From Streptohalobacillus salinus (GTDB lineage: Bacteria > Bacillota > Bacilli > Bacillales > Amphibacillaceae), in NCBI RefSeq assembly GCF_003201605.1, contig NZ_QJJR01000005.1, positions 62,001 to 126,000 of the forward strand: 64,000 nt of DNA, given 5' to 3'. Below, one piece after another: positions 8,390-17,629 of this stretch (positions are counted from its first letter, which is position 1; each line of letters starts with the position of its first letter). Both the position numbers and the translations under genes were made by a program. The notes beneath the pieces were generated by a model, which searched no databases, had not been told where the DNA came from, and worked only from the letters and a program-made list of their open reading frames with translations.

Positions 8390-9604
8390 TCAGGTGTTAT
8401 TCAAGATTAACTTTCTCGGTAAGTACATGTTCACAAATAGAAAAACGAATACATACGAACTGATACCAACAATTAGTCCTGACCAACTACTTAACTGCAC
8501 CATTGTGACGACCAGATAGACACTGGCCGTGATTGATAGCAAGCGCAAGATAAGGCTTGCTAAAGCCTGACGTTGTAGTTCGCCACTTACTGGATAAAGA
8601 TCTAGCCAGATTAAGGTGCGGTGATGATACCATAAAGACAACAGTTGAATCCCAATCAAATAAATGAATAATAAACTTAGTACCACAGCTAGCCATGCTA
8701 TTGTGGTATAGTAAAGCGCTAAGCCACCAATAAATGATAAACGCACAAAAATGCCTAGATAATCCTTCGAACGCATAAAGGTCAGTTGATATAAGTAGCG
8801 ATACGTATGTGTTTGTCTGATAGGAAAATGCTGTGTAAATAGACGAACCATAAACTTCCGTTTTTTAACCGTCGTTGCAAGCTCGGGTACATCAGTAAAT
8901 AGACTCGCTATTCGGTAAAAGACTTCTTTTCTCCGTTGATCATTCTCAATCAATAAATCAAGTGCTAAGACATGTTTCAGACTATAGCTAAGTAAACTGA
9001 TGATCAGTATCCCGAATAAGAGAGCACTAAATATGATAGCAAGTGTTATCCCTGAAAGCACACTATAAAAGATAGCAACTTGAACGAAAAACCTCAAAAA
9101 GCGTTGATACCGTTGTACCTCTGTATGACGAATGCGTAGAATAAACCAATCGACTGTAAACTGAATCAACTTCGTAATAACAAATAGACTAATCAGTGCT
9201 GTAAACGATACCGCATGTTCCCTGATATGGAAAAGAGGCGCCAGCACACCTATAACCAAAATTGATAAATAACTTTGCACCATCAAACTGTATAGTAATC
9301 CTCTGATAAAATAACCCGTCAGTTGTTCTTGTGCTGGCAATAAGAAAACAATATCCGCTTTTTTTAACATAAACTGCATCGGATTATAAAGAACTACTAA
9401 GCTTAAAATAATACTAATAACAGCTGCAACCGGAAAATAATCGGGTAATGCATTTAAAAATGATTGATAGAAAACAGCACCAGCCGCTACAAGAAAAATT
9501 AAAGCAATCGCAATATGACCGTTAAAGATATATTGTAAATAACGGACTGACTGCTTAACATGATCTTTAAAACGATCGTTAAACAACTTTTCACCATCCA
9601 TCAT
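8390..9604 (-). CDS. ecsB: ABC transporter permease EcsB
   Basis: A 404-residue polytopic membrane protein with about eight to ten hydrophobic segments, including pairs near residues 30-75, 105-145, 170-210 and 290-395. It follows ecsA with a 4-base ATGA overlap, which indicates translational coupling. EcsAB is an exporter that in B. subtilis and S. aureus affects competence, protein secretion, membrane proteolysis and peptide export. The motif KADIVFLLPAQEQ near residue 84 resembles the conserved EcsB cytoplasmic loop. ecsC is absent downstream. Confidence 0.85.
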   Translation of the reverse strand: MMDGEKLFNDRFKDHVKQSVRYLQYIFNGHIAIALIFLVAAGAVFYQSFLNALPDYFPVAAVISIILSLVVLYNPMQFMLKKADIVFLLPAQEQLTGYFIRGLLYSLMVQSYLSILVIGVLAPLFHIREHAVSFTALISLFVITKLIQFTVDWFILRIRHTEVQRYQRFLRFFVQVAIFYSVLSGITLAIIFSALLFGILIISLLSYSLKHVLALDLLIENDQRRKEVFYRIASLFTDVPELATTVKKRKFMVRLFTQHFPIRQTHTYRYLYQLTFMRSKDYLGIFVRLSFIGGLALYYTTIAWLAVVLSLLFIYLIGIQLLSLWYHHRTLIWLDLYPVSGELQRQALASLILRLLSITASVYLVVTMVQLSSWSGLIVGISSYVFVFLFVNMYLPRKLILNNT

Positions 9605-10344
9605 TCATCCGCCTCGCTTTTGGTCAGCATTAAATATAAATCATCTAATGAAGCGTTTGGCTGCTGAAACGACTCACGTAATTCTGAAAGCGTCCCTGCT
9701 GCTTTCACTTTACCTTCGTGGAGCAAGATAAAGCGATCACAATACTTTTCAGCAGTTGCTAAAATATGCGTTGACATTAACACACCCGCACCACGGTTTT
9801 TTTCTTTGACCATTAAATCTAAAAATGATTGAATTGCCAATGGATCTAATCCCACAAACGGTTCATCAACAACATATAGTGCAGGTTCAACTAAAAAGGC
9901 ACATAAAATCATTACTTTCTGCTTCATTCCTTTTGAGAAATGAATTGGAAACCAGTGCAACTGTTTCTCTAGCCGAAAAGCTTTTAACAAGCCCGGTAAC
10001 CGTTCTTCATACATTTTTTCATCGAGTCCGTAGGCCATTGCTGTCATACGTAAATGTTCAGCTAGCGTCAATTCTTCATATAACACAGGCATTTCTGGTA
10101 TATACGTGAAGTTACTGCGGTAACGTGCTTTGTTTTGTCTATACGTTTGACCAAGCAATTCAATTGATCCCATTCTTTCTTCCATTAAACCAATGATGTG
10201 CTTAATCGTTGTACTTTTCCCTGCACCATTTAGACCGATTAAACCAACAATTTCACCCTTGTTAATCTCAAAAGACAAATCATGTAACACATCACGGTGA
10301 TTATAGCCACCCACTAGGTTTTGAATTGATAATAGTGATTGCAT
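9601..10344 (-). CDS. ecsA: ABC transporter ATP-binding protein EcsA
   Basis: A 247-residue ABC ATPase. Walker A is GLNGAGKST (about residues 37-45), the signature region reads HFSKGMKQK rather than LSGGQ, and Walker B is LYVVDEPF. A degenerate signature of the form SKGMKQK is usual for EcsA/BcrA-type ATPases. The ATG at 10344 is chosen over one 33 bases upstream because TTGGGGGAAG lies just before it. It pairs with EcsB and diverges from hit, the same arrangement as in B. subtilis. Confidence 0.92.
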   Translation of the reverse strand: MQSLLSIQNLVGGYNHRDVLHDLSFEINKGEIVGLIGLNGAGKSTTIKHIIGLMEERMGSIELLGQTYRQNKARYRSNFTYIPEMPVLYEELTLAEHLRMTAMAYGLDEKMYEERLPGLLKAFRLEKQLHWFPIHFSKGMKQKVMILCAFLVEPALYVVDEPFVGLDPLAIQSFLDLMVKEKNRGAGVLMSTHILATAEKYCDRFILLHEGKVKAAGTLSELRESFQQPNASLDDLYLMLTKSEADE

Positions 10345-10562
10345 GTTTCTTCCCCCAACTCTATCGTTAATAACCAAATAATGAATAAATTATAGTAAAC
10401 GGCAACAAACTCAGATAAACGAAGGCTGCACCTTAACCAAAGTTTACCCATCTTGTTATTGAAATGCAACCAAATACAATCTTCAGTAATACACCCCCTT
10501 GCACATGTTCGACGTTCTTAATCATAATTCATACATTTCGTTCTTACCTGAAAGCTCACCAT

Positions 10563-10590
10563 TTGATAACACTTTAATTCATGGTAAAAT
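10563..10590 (+). promoter_or_regulatory. Promoter of hit
   Basis: TTGATA (10563-10568) and TAAAAT (10585-10590) are 16 bases apart, with TGG before the -10 giving the TGn extension. The start codon is 33 bases downstream. Confidence 0.65.
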
Positions 10591-10622
10591 AAGAAGGAAC
10601 AAATCAGAAAGGGAGCGGATTA

Positions 10623-11051
10623 ATGATGACACACTCAGATTGTATTTTTTGCAAAATTTTAAACGGAGATATTCCTGCTGCTAAAGTTTATGAAGATGAT
10701 GATGTCTTTGCTTTTTTAGATATTAGTCAAGTCACAAAAGGCCACACCTTAGTGATCCCAAAGACACACGTTAAAAACATTTATGAAACCAACGCAGATA
10801 TTGCGGGTGCCTTGTTTAGTCGTGTACCAAAGATTACGCGGGCACTTGAAGAAGCCTTTGATCCCGTTGGCATTAACATCTTAAGCAATACAAACGAATT
10901 TGCTGGTCAGTCTGTTTTCCACCTGCATTTGCACCTCATTCCACGCTATGATGAGTCTGACGGATTTAAATCCCAGTGGATTACACATGGTGAAGATTAT
11001 TCATCAGAAGACTTAGCAACGATGGCTAAAACAATTAGTGAAAAAATTTAA
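10623..11051 (+). CDS. hit: HIT family nucleotide hydrolase/transferase
   Basis: A 142-residue histidine-triad protein. The N-terminal CIFCKIL zinc-binding segment and the triad HLHLHLIPRY (about residues 100-109) are intact. Family members hydrolyse AMP-lysine-type phosphoramidates or dinucleoside polyphosphates. Two adjacent ATG codons (10623 and 10626) are possible starts; AAAGGGAGCGG lies upstream of both. It diverges from ecsA as in B. subtilis. Confidence 0.92.
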   Translation: MMTHSDCIFCKILNGDIPAAKVYEDDDVFAFLDISQVTKGHTLVIPKTHVKNIYETNADIAGALFSRVPKITRALEEAFDPVGINILSNTNEFAGQSVFHLHLHLIPRYDESDGFKSQWITHGEDYSSEDLATMAKTISEKI

Positions 11052-11053
11052 AC

Positions 11054-11081
11054 TTTACAATAAAGGATAATATGTTATACT
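11054..11081 (+). promoter_or_regulatory. Promoter of trpP
   Basis: TTTACA (11054-11059) and TATACT (11076-11081) are spaced by 16 bases, with a TGT before the -10. Transcription would begin near 11088, leaving a leader of about 70 bases that carries the TRAP-type repeats. Confidence 0.6.
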
Positions 11082-11128
11082 TTATAGAAATATTCGCGTT
11101 TGGTCATGAGGACACAAACGGAATAAAA

Positions 11129-11156
11129 TAGTTGAGTAGAGATGAGGAGAGTTTAG
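11129..11156 (+). promoter_or_regulatory. TRAP (MtrB) RNA-binding site over the trpP ribosome binding site
   Basis: Six triplets occur at exactly 5-base intervals: TAG 11129, GAG 11134, GAG 11139, GAG 11144, GAG 11149, TAG 11154. All spacers are two bases, and the next position in phase is the start codon at 11159. This is the RNA signature bound by tryptophan-activated TRAP. The repeat includes the GAGGAG ribosome binding site, so bound TRAP would block translation when tryptophan is plentiful, as known for B. subtilis trpP. Confidence 0.8.
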
Positions 11157-11158
11157 TT

Positions 11159-11677
11159 ATGAAAACAAAAGATTTAGTATTACTCGCATTATTTATGGGG
11201 ATTGGTGCCGTGCTTCATATTATTGCCCCACCGATTTTATTCGGTATGAAACCAGATATTATGTTACCGATGATGTTTCTAGGTATACTATTATTCCCTA
11301 AAGCAAATTACGTACTTGTTCTAAGTGTTGCAACTGGTGCGATTTCAGCATTAACTACATCAGCACCCGGTGGACAAATTTCAAATTTAGTTGAAAAACC
11401 AATTACAGCCTTTGTGTTCTTTTTTCTATTAATGATTATTCCAAAACAGGCTAACAAAAAAATTATTGCGCCTATTCTTGTAGCAATCGGAACCATTGTG
11501 AGCGGCTCAGTTTTCCTTGCGATGGCATTGTTCGTGATTGGTCAAATGGGTGGCTCATTTCTTGCTTTATTTGTTGCCGTTGTCTTACCTGCTACCTTAT
11601 TCAACGTTGTCTTTACAATCATTTTATACCCAATCATTAATAACATCTTGGCTCGTTCACAGATGACATTCGCTTAA
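11159..11677 (+). CDS. trpP: Tryptophan transporter TrpP
   Basis: A 172-residue integral membrane protein with about five hydrophobic segments, starting MKTKDLVLLALFMGIGAVLH. It matches the TrpP (YhaG) family of Bacilli, including GMKPD and the TTSAPGGQISNLVEKP loop. The role is tryptophan uptake. The ATG at 11159 is chosen over an open frame 27 bases longer because it fits the ribosome binding site and the TRAP-type repeat. It lies between hit and yhaH, close to the B. subtilis order. A terminator follows. Confidence 0.9.
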   Translation: MKTKDLVLLALFMGIGAVLHIIAPPILFGMKPDIMLPMMFLGILLFPKANYVLVLSVATGAISALTTSAPGGQISNLVEKPITAFVFFFLLMIIPKQANKKIIAPILVAIGTIVSGSVFLAMALFVIGQMGGSFLALFVAVVLPATLFNVVFTIILYPIINNILARSQMTFA

Positions 11678-11720
11678 AAATAACTAAGATTTTAAAAGCA
11701 TTCAAACAAATAAATCTGTA

Positions 11721-11761
11721 AGAAGGGAGATCCAGTTATTTGCTGATCTCCCTTCTTTTTA
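11721..11761 (+). terminator. Terminator of trpP
   Basis: AGAAGGGAGATC (11721-11732) pairs perfectly with GATCTCCCTTCT (11745-11756), followed by TTTTT. Confidence 0.85.
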
Positions 11762-11926
11762 ACTAAACCCAGTTTTTGATTGCGTTTTCTGTCCCTTTAA
11801 TCCTCAGAAATCATAAATTTGATGAATAAATCCTTCTAGACAATAAAAAAGTCAGTAATTATAGGTTTAAAAGGGACGGAAAAAGAGAAAACATAATAAA
11901 GATAAGAGAAAAGGAGTGTATCAACT

Positions 11927-12283
11927 ATGGGTAAAGCAAAATCAGTATTGATTGGCTTACTAGCAGGTGCCGCAGTAGGCGCAGCTGGGACATTACTAAG
12001 TGCACCACAATCGGGGAAAGACACACGTCAAAGTATAAAAAGACAAATGGATGACATAAAAGCATCCATCGAAAAAGTAAAAATTAATGGACAAATTCTC
12101 TCAGAACAAATAAAAGCAACTTCAAAAGAAGGCGCTGAATTAATCAAAGATCTTTCTAAAGAAATGAAAACATCGATTGATCATTGGAAAGAAACGATGG
12201 AACCTCATCAAGAAAACATTCAAATTTATTTAACACAGATTGAAGATCGATTAAAAGAACTTGAAGAACAAACCACACAATAG
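11927..12283 (+). CDS. YtxH domain protein, YhaH-like
   Basis: A 118-residue protein. Residues 1-30 form a glycine/alanine-rich hydrophobic segment (LIGLLAGAAVGAAGTLLSAP) followed by QSGKDTR, the YtxH signature. The remainder is charged and probably coiled-coil. It is likely membrane-attached. YtxH proteins are general-stress or envelope-associated in Bacilli, with no enzymatic activity known. B. subtilis yhaH is next to trpP, as here. AGGAGTG precedes the ATG. Confidence 0.8.
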   Translation: MGKAKSVLIGLLAGAAVGAAGTLLSAPQSGKDTRQSIKRQMDDIKASIEKVKINGQILSEQIKATSKEGAELIKDLSKEMKTSIDHWKETMEPHQENIQIYLTQIEDRLKELEEQTTQ

Positions 12284-12288
12284 CATTG

Positions 12289-12328
12289 AGCGAGAGGCGC
12301 CTAATTAGACTCCTCTCGCTTTTTATTT
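12289..12328 (+). terminator. Terminator of the YtxH gene
   Basis: AGCGAGAGG (12289-12297) pairs with CCTCTCGCT (12312-12320), followed by TTTTATTT. Confidence 0.8.
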
Positions 12329-12423
12329 CGGCATAACTACCTCTCTTATATTAAAGTCTACTTTGCTTATATATGACCTCTTGCTTCTCAAATTACGCAA
12401 ATCATACATTTGTTAAAGAGATC

Positions 12424-12465
12424 AAAAAATAATGCCTGTAAAGAGCAGTTGCTCTTTACAGGCAT
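12424..12465 (-). terminator. Terminator of the opuA operon
   Basis: A 15-bp stem, ATGCCTGTAAAGAGC (12432-12446) with its complement at 12451-12465, and a 4-base loop. On the minus strand TTATTTTTTG follows. It lies 20 bases past the opuAC stop. Confidence 0.85.
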
Positions 12466-12485
12466 TTAACTTTTGTTCGTTTAAA

Positions 12486-13397
12486 TTATTCTACGCCTTC
12501 TAACCATTCGTCTACAGCGTCACGATTGTTTTCAATCCAATTAGCTGCAGCTTCTTCTGGATCAGCGCCTTCTGACATTTCTAGCATGACAGATTGCATA
12601 TCATCAGCTTCCCAGTAGAAGTTGTCCATGATTTGGTATGCGGCAGGTGAATCTTCTTCGAAACCTTCACGAACCATTGTTTCGATTGTTTCAGCACCAC
12701 CAAATGTACCTTCTGGATCTTCTAAATATTTAAGATCATATGCAGCGAATTTCCAGTGTGGCGTCCAACCAGTAACAACGATTGGCTCTTCATTGCTGTA
12801 AGCTTGATCTAGAGTAGTAGTCATCGCACCACTAGAAGAAGTTTGCACTTCCCAATCAGCTAAATCATAATCTTCTAAAGCTTGCTCAGCTGCTTGTACA
12901 ACACCAGCACCTGGTTCAATACCAGTGATTTTACCATCAAAAGCTTCTGTGTGATCAGCTAAGTCACCAATTGTGTTTACATCTTCCATATAAGCTGGTA
13001 CGACTAAACCAATTTTCGCACCTTCTAGGTTAACACCTAGTTCAACTAAGCTATCTTTGTTAGCTTCATAAAGATCACCGTGAGTTCCTGGTAACCATGC
13101 AGCTACCATACCATCAGCATCACCATTCGCTACAGCTTCCCACATAATAGCATTGTCAAGACCTGTAACATCTACATCATAACCAGCCTCTTCTAATACT
13201 AAAGCAAGAACGTTTGTAGAAGCGATTTCTGAATCCCACTCAACGTAAGCTAATTCAATTTCTGTTTCTCCTAAGTTACCTGTATCTTCGTCTGAATCAC
13301 CATCAGTATCTGCACTGTCGTCCCCACATGCAGCAAGTACAAGTGTAAGAGCTAAAACTAACATTAAACCAATATGTTTCCATGATTTTTTAAACAT
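12486..13397 (-). CDS. opuAC: Glycine betaine ABC transporter substrate-binding lipoprotein
   Basis: A 303-residue lipoprotein. The signal peptide ends in LVLAAC, with the lipidated cysteine at about residue 24, and a DDSADTDGDSDED linker follows. The body is an OpuAC/ProX-type domain with tryptophans expected for quaternary-ammonium binding (YVEWDSE, AAWLPGTH, GWTPHWKF). It captures betaine-type osmoprotectants outside the membrane. It is strikingly acidic, consistent with exposure to salt. Last gene of a three-gene operon with the permease and ATPase. Confidence 0.92.
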   Translation of the reverse strand: MFKKSWKHIGLMLVLALTLVLAACGDDSADTDGDSDEDTGNLGETEIELAYVEWDSEIASTNVLALVLEEAGYDVDVTGLDNAIMWEAVANGDADGMVAAWLPGTHGDLYEANKDSLVELGVNLEGAKIGLVVPAYMEDVNTIGDLADHTEAFDGKITGIEPGAGVVQAAEQALEDYDLADWEVQTSSSGAMTTTLDQAYSNEEPIVVTGWTPHWKFAAYDLKYLEDPEGTFGGAETIETMVREGFEEDSPAAYQIMDNFYWEADDMQSVMLEMSEGADPEEAAANWIENNRDAVDEWLEGVE

Positions 13398-13466
13398 TTG
13401 ACTATCTCCCCTTTTTAAAAGTTTATTTATGGTTAGCTTTTCAATGAAGAAAAGTTGCCAATAAGA

Positions 13467-14309
13467 TTATTCTTCTTTCTTGTAGATATTTTGCGTGAAA
13501 CGGTCCATAATAATCGCTAAAATAACGATTGAAATACCTGCGACGAAACCAGCTCCTGCTTGAGAGCGCTGTAGAGCAGATACGACCGGGTTACCTAAAC
13601 CAGGTGCACCAATCATTGATGCGATTACCACCATTGACAAGGCTAACATAACTGTTTGGTTAATACCAGCCATAATGGTTCCTTTTGCCATTGGAAGCTC
13701 TAGCTTGAATAATTTTTGTGCGCCAGTAGAACCAAATGCCTCTGCGGCTTCTTTAAGCTCTTGCGATACTTGTCGAATACCTAAGTTCGTAAAACGTACG
13801 GTTGGTGGTGTCGCAAAAATAAGTGATGCGAAAATCCCTGGCACCATACCAATACTAAAGAACGCAACGGCAGGAATTAAGTAAACGAATGCTGGCATGG
13901 TCTGCATAAAGTCTAAAATCGGTAAAATAATTTGTTCTGCTACTTTACTCTTAGACATCAGAATACCAACGGGTACACCTACCATAACTGATAGTAAACT
14001 CGATATTAATACCAACGTAAATGTTGACATCATTTCAGTCCATAAGTCTTGATTTTGAATTAACAGAAGTCCAACTAAAGCAAACGCTGCTAACCCAAAT
14101 CTTTTTCCGGTTATAAAGAAGGCACCTATAACTACAATAACCATAATAATGATTGGTGGAATGGCGCCAAGCATTTCAGCTACCCATTCAATAAAATCAC
14201 CGAATTCATTTTTAAGTGGATTAAAAATAAAAGCGAATGTTTCAACAATCCAATCGACTAACTCATCTACCCAATCCGATAATGGAATTTCAGGAATAAA
14301 ATCAAACAT
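13467..14309 (-). CDS. opuAB: Glycine betaine ABC transporter permease
   Basis: A 280-residue permease with about six to seven membrane segments. The EAA loop that docks the ATPase is seen as [23 protein letters not shown] (about residues 185-207), followed by a [20 protein letters not shown] stretch conserved in ProW/OpuAB. GAGGTGAATACAG precedes the ATG. The start overlaps the end of opuAA by 8 bases, indicating coupled translation. Confidence 0.93.
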   Translation of the reverse strand: MFDFIPEIPLSDWVDELVDWIVETFAFIFNPLKNEFGDFIEWVAEMLGAIPPIIIMVIVVIGAFFITGKRFGLAAFALVGLLLIQNQDLWTEMMSTFTLVLISSLLSVMVGVPVGILMSKSKVAEQIILPILDFMQTMPAFVYLIPAVAFFSIGMVPGIFASLIFATPPTVRFTNLGIRQVSQELKEAAEAFGSTGAQKLFKLELPMAKGTIMAGINQTVMLALSMVVIASMIGAPGLGNPVVSALQRSQAGAGFVAGISIVILAIIMDRFTQNIYKKEE

Positions 14310-15498
14310 CTGTATTCACCTCACCTTCACCAGCAATAGCAGCTAATACTGAACCACGAATGATAATACCTACTAATTTACCATCATCAACGACTGCAAT
14401 TGGAACCGGTGTATTATAAACAATAGCAATAATTTCTTGCATGGGTGTGTCACGCTTAACTTTTGGAACATCTGTTTTAAGAATTTCCTTTAAATCTTTA
14501 ATTTCTTTCTTGCGTGCTTCAGATGCATCATCGGCAGTAACATACCCTTTAAGTTGACGATTACTATCGACAACATAGATGCTTGATAAGGCTTCTTCAC
14601 CCATACGCTCTAAGGCAACACGCGGGCCGTGTTTTTCAATATTAATTGTCTCAGGACGAACCATAATATGTTCGGCTGTTAACACTTTAGAACGGTCAAC
14701 ATCTTCAACAAAGCGCTCTACATAATCATTTGCTGGATTTGTAAGAATATCTTCCGGTGTCCCGATTTGAACAATCGAACCATCCTTCATCAATGCAATA
14801 CGGTCACCGATACGCAACGCTTCATCTAAATCGTGCGTAATAAAAATGATTGTTTTTTTCATTGTTTGTTGTAAATCTAGTAACTCATCTTGCATGTCTT
14901 TACGAATCAGTGGATCAAGTGCTGAAAATGCTTCATCCATAAGTAGTACTTCAGGATCATTTGCTAACGCACGGGCTAAACCAACACGTTGCTGCATCCC
15001 ACCTGAAAGTTGTCTCGGATACTGGTCGATATAACTTCCTAGACCAACTAAATCAAGTGCTTTTTTTGCTTTTTCAGCTCGTTCTGATTTGTCCATCCCT
15101 TGTACTTCAAGTCCGTACTCTGCGTTTTCTAATATCGTCCGGAACGGAAATAAACCGAAGTTCTGGAAAACCATACTTAGTTTTTCACGACGAACACGAC
15201 GTAGATTATCTTTATCCATCTGTGCTAAATCTTCACCGTCTACCATTACACTACCTTCTGTTGGTTCAATTAAGCGATTGATTAATCGAATCAGTGTTGA
15301 CTTACCACTACCTGAAAGTCCCATAATAACGAAGACTTCTCCAGCTTCAACTTCAAAACTGGCACGGTTAACACCTACTGTATCGCCGGTCTTATCTAGA
15401 ATTTCATCTTTCTTCTTACCTTGGTCCAACATTTTCAAAGAATCTTTAACATTTTTACCAAATATCTTCGATAAATTTTTTACCTCAATTACTGGCAT
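14302..15498 (-). CDS. opuAA: Glycine betaine ABC transporter ATP-binding protein with CBS domains
   Basis: A 398-residue ATPase energising betaine import. Walker A is GLSGSGKST (about residues 66-74), the signature LSGGMQQR and Walker B LLMDEAF are intact. The C-terminal 120 residues form two CBS repeats ([29 protein letters not shown]), which in OpuA sense ionic strength. The frame extends 9 bases further to a GTG, but that GTG is inside the AGAGAGGTG ribosome binding site, so ATG 15498 is chosen. A candidate promoter and an 18-bp palindrome lie upstream. Confidence 0.94.
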   Translation of the reverse strand: MPVIEVKNLSKIFGKNVKDSLKMLDQGKKKDEILDKTGDTVGVNRASFEVEAGEVFVIMGLSGSGKSTLIRLINRLIEPTEGSVMVDGEDLAQMDKDNLRRVRREKLSMVFQNFGLFPFRTILENAEYGLEVQGMDKSERAEKAKKALDLVGLGSYIDQYPRQLSGGMQQRVGLARALANDPEVLLMDEAFSALDPLIRKDMQDELLDLQQTMKKTIIFITHDLDEALRIGDRIALMKDGSIVQIGTPEDILTNPANDYVERFVEDVDRSKVLTAEHIMVRPETINIEKHGPRVALERMGEEALSSIYVVDSNRQLKGYVTADDASEARKKEIKDLKEILKTDVPKVKRDTPMQEIIAIVYNTPVPIAVVDDGKLVGIIIRGSVLAAIAGEGEVNTDV

Positions 15499-15623
15499 AT
15501 TCTTCACCTCTCTTAAATAGATATATTATGACTTTGTAATTGAACGAATTCATTTACTTGTACCCGCTAGGGTTGTTTATAAACACATTCAACATAATTA
15601 CTTTTTGTCCGCATTGAACTACT

Positions 15624-15650
15624 CTATTATCTTAACCTGTTTTGTGTCAA
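15624..15650 (-). promoter_or_regulatory. Candidate opuA promoter
   Basis: On the minus strand TTGACA (15650-15645) is followed after 15 bases by TAATAG (15629-15624). The -35 is perfect; the spacing is short and the -10 imperfect. Confidence 0.45.
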
Positions 15651-15692
15651 CAACTCAAACGTCAAATTCGGTTGAATATGTATGTATTATAC

Positions 15693-15710
15693 GTACAGTT
15701 TAAACTGTAC
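15693..15710. promoter_or_regulatory. Perfect 18-bp palindrome, candidate operator between opuA and its regulator
   Basis: GTACAGTTTAAACTGTAC is a perfect inverted repeat in the divergent region. It is centred about 50 bases upstream of the candidate opuA -35 and about 140 bases before the regulator start. Dimeric MarR/GbsR-type regulators bind such inverted repeats. That this regulator binds here is inference. Confidence 0.55.
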
Positions 15711-15843
15711 AAACAAATCGTAACTGATACTTACAAATGCTCTTGTTTCCTCTGCTTTTCTACCCTGCCCAACGTTTCCATTCTTTGGTGATATCAGATA
15801 TGCTATAAATAGCTACTTATATAGAAGAGAAAGGAGCATTGAC

Positions 15844-16326
15844 ATGGCAACTGAATCACACATTACAGATGAACTCGTAAATGAGTTTTCAAAAACAATT
15901 GAACTTTTTGATTTATCCCCGAGTGATTCCCGACTTTTCACCATTTTATTTTTAAATCACCAACCAATGACATTGGATGAAATGAGTCAAACCACTGGAA
16001 AAAGTAAAACTTCAGTAAATACTGGCATCCGTACACTATCCGATTTAAACCTCGTTAAGCAAGTCTGGAAAAAGGGCGTCCGAAAAGATTTATACACAAC
16101 AAATGATGATTTATTCCAACGCTTCATGCATTATTACTTAGACAAATGGATCTCACACACAACAATGCAAAAGCGTCGTTTACATGCAATTGAATCAGAA
16201 ATTGAAACACGACCTCAAGGGGATATTATAGAAGATAAAGTGAAGAAAATGATCGATTTTCATCAGTTACTCGAAACATCTTTTTCTAGATTAAAAGAAA
16301 CTTGTGAACATATGGAAGAACGCTAA
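15844..16326 (+). CDS. GbsR/MarR-type regulator divergent from opuA
   Basis: A 160-residue DNA-binding protein. A winged helix-turn-helix spans about residues 25-90 (LTLDEMSQTTGKSKTSVNTG-like segment, reading MTLDEMSQTTGKSKTSVNTG), with KGVRKDLYTT in the wing, as in GbsR and OpcR. The C-terminal helices probably dimerise. B. subtilis GbsR/OpcR repress choline and betaine import genes. Divergence from opuA suggests it controls that operon. AAAGGAG precedes the ATG, and TGCTATAAAT at 15802-15811 is a likely -10. Confidence 0.8.
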   Translation: MATESHITDELVNEFSKTIELFDLSPSDSRLFTILFLNHQPMTLDEMSQTTGKSKTSVNTGIRTLSDLNLVKQVWKKGVRKDLYTTNDDLFQRFMHYYLDKWISHTTMQKRRLHAIESEIETRPQGDIIEDKVKKMIDFHQLLETSFSRLKETCEHMEER

Positions 16327-16330
16327 CCCT

Positions 16331-16370
16331 CACCTATTTGATACAATCAAATAGGTGTTTTTTATTTTTG
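16331..16370 (+). terminator. Terminator of the opuA regulator gene
   Basis: CACCTATTTGA (16331-16341) pairs perfectly with TCAAATAGGTG (16347-16357), followed by TTTTTTATTTTT. Confidence 0.88.
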
Positions 16371-16528
16371 TGACTATTCTGATCCCTCTATTCTGATAAA
16401 AAGTTCGAAAATATTATGTAAAAACATAGGAAAAGAACAATCTTCGTCTCATTTAAAGTGAAAATATGATATATTAACAATTGAGAATAAATAAGGGATG
16501 CCCTTAAAAAATAGTAGGAGTGTGTTTA

Positions 16529-17473
16529 ATGAAAAAACTAGCAATCGCAGCAACGATTTCTGTTGGACTAATCGGATTGTCTGCATGTTCAAACGAAGAC
16601 CCAGAGGTTGTTGTAGAGACAGCACAAGGAAACATCACAAAAGAAGCATTTTACGAGGAGTTAAAAGATACAGCTGGTGAAGCAACCCTTCAGCAAATGG
16701 TTTTAACAACAATCCTTGAAAGCAAATACGAGATTGATGAAGATCTTGTAGAGGAACAATTTAATACTTATAAAGAACAATACGGTGACATGTTTGAGAT
16801 GTTGCTGCAACAACAAGGTATCGCTTCTGAAGAAGCATTTAGAGAACAATTACGGATGCAACTGCTTCAACAAGAGGCATTAACCGAAGATATTGAAGTA
16901 ACTGAAGAAGAAATCGAAGCGCAATATGAGCGCATGACAACGGAAGTTGAAGCAAGTCATATTCTAGTAGAAGATGAAACATTAGCAAATGAATTGTATG
17001 AACGTGTCATGGATGGCGAAGATTTTGCAGCGCTTGCAGAAGAATATTCAACGGATTCAGGTTCAGCTGTTGAGGGTGGTTCTGTTGGTTACTTTTCTCG
17101 TGGTCAAATGGTCCCTGCCTTCGAAGAAACTGCATATAACTTAGAGATTGGCGATATTTCAGAACCCGTACAATCTGATTATGGTTACCATATCATTCAT
17201 GTTACTGATGTTCGTGATGTTGAAGGTGATGTTGAAGCACTTGAAGATGTTCGCGATCAACTCGAACGTGAAATTGCAAGCACTAAAATAGATGATACAA
17301 AAGCACAAGAAACGTTCCGTCGTCTTTTTGAAGAAGCTGATATCGATGTTCAAATCGAACAATTCGAAGATATTTTCGCATTCGAAGACATTGAAGATGT
17401 CGCAGAAGACGCAACCAACGGAACTACTGATGAACAAACGGAAGAATCAACAGAAGATACAACAGAAGAATAA
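16529..17473 (+). CDS. prsA: Foldase lipoprotein PrsA
   Basis: A 314-residue lipoprotein that folds proteins emerging from the Sec translocon. The lipobox LIGLSAC gives the lipidated cysteine at residue 20. A SurA-like N-terminal region is followed by a parvulin PpiC domain (about residues 140-235, with [25 protein letters not shown] and YGYHIIHV). The last 30 residues are a TTEE-rich acidic tail. ATG 16529 is chosen over 16520 because AGGAGTGTG lies before it. Its place upstream of yhaM matches the B. subtilis region. Confidence 0.94.
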   Translation: MKKLAIAATISVGLIGLSACSNEDPEVVVETAQGNITKEAFYEELKDTAGEATLQQMVLTTILESKYEIDEDLVEEQFNTYKEQYGDMFEMLLQQQGIASEEAFREQLRMQLLQQEALTEDIEVTEEEIEAQYERMTTEVEASHILVEDETLANELYERVMDGEDFAALAEEYSTDSGSAVEGGSVGYFSRGQMVPAFEETAYNLEIGDISEPVQSDYGYHIIHVTDVRDVEGDVEALEDVRDQLEREIASTKIDDTKAQETFRRLFEEADIDVQIEQFEDIFAFEDIEDVAEDATNGTTDEQTEESTEDTTEE

Positions 17474-17491
17474 AACACTTCAGATATTTCG

Positions 17492-17522
17492 GAAGCATAC
17501 CAGTTGGTATGCTTCTTTTTTT
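17492..17522 (+). terminator. Terminator of prsA
   Basis: GAAGCATACC (17492-17501) pairs with GGTATGCTTC (17506-17515), 4-base loop, followed by a T run. Confidence 0.88.
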
Positions 17523-17629
17523 GCGCTACTATGAACTGAAACCAAAGGCTACTGTACAGTCTTAAACACTTCAGTTAAAATGGTATCAGATTAAGCTATA
17601 ATGACTAATCATATAAGAGGAGTGAGACC

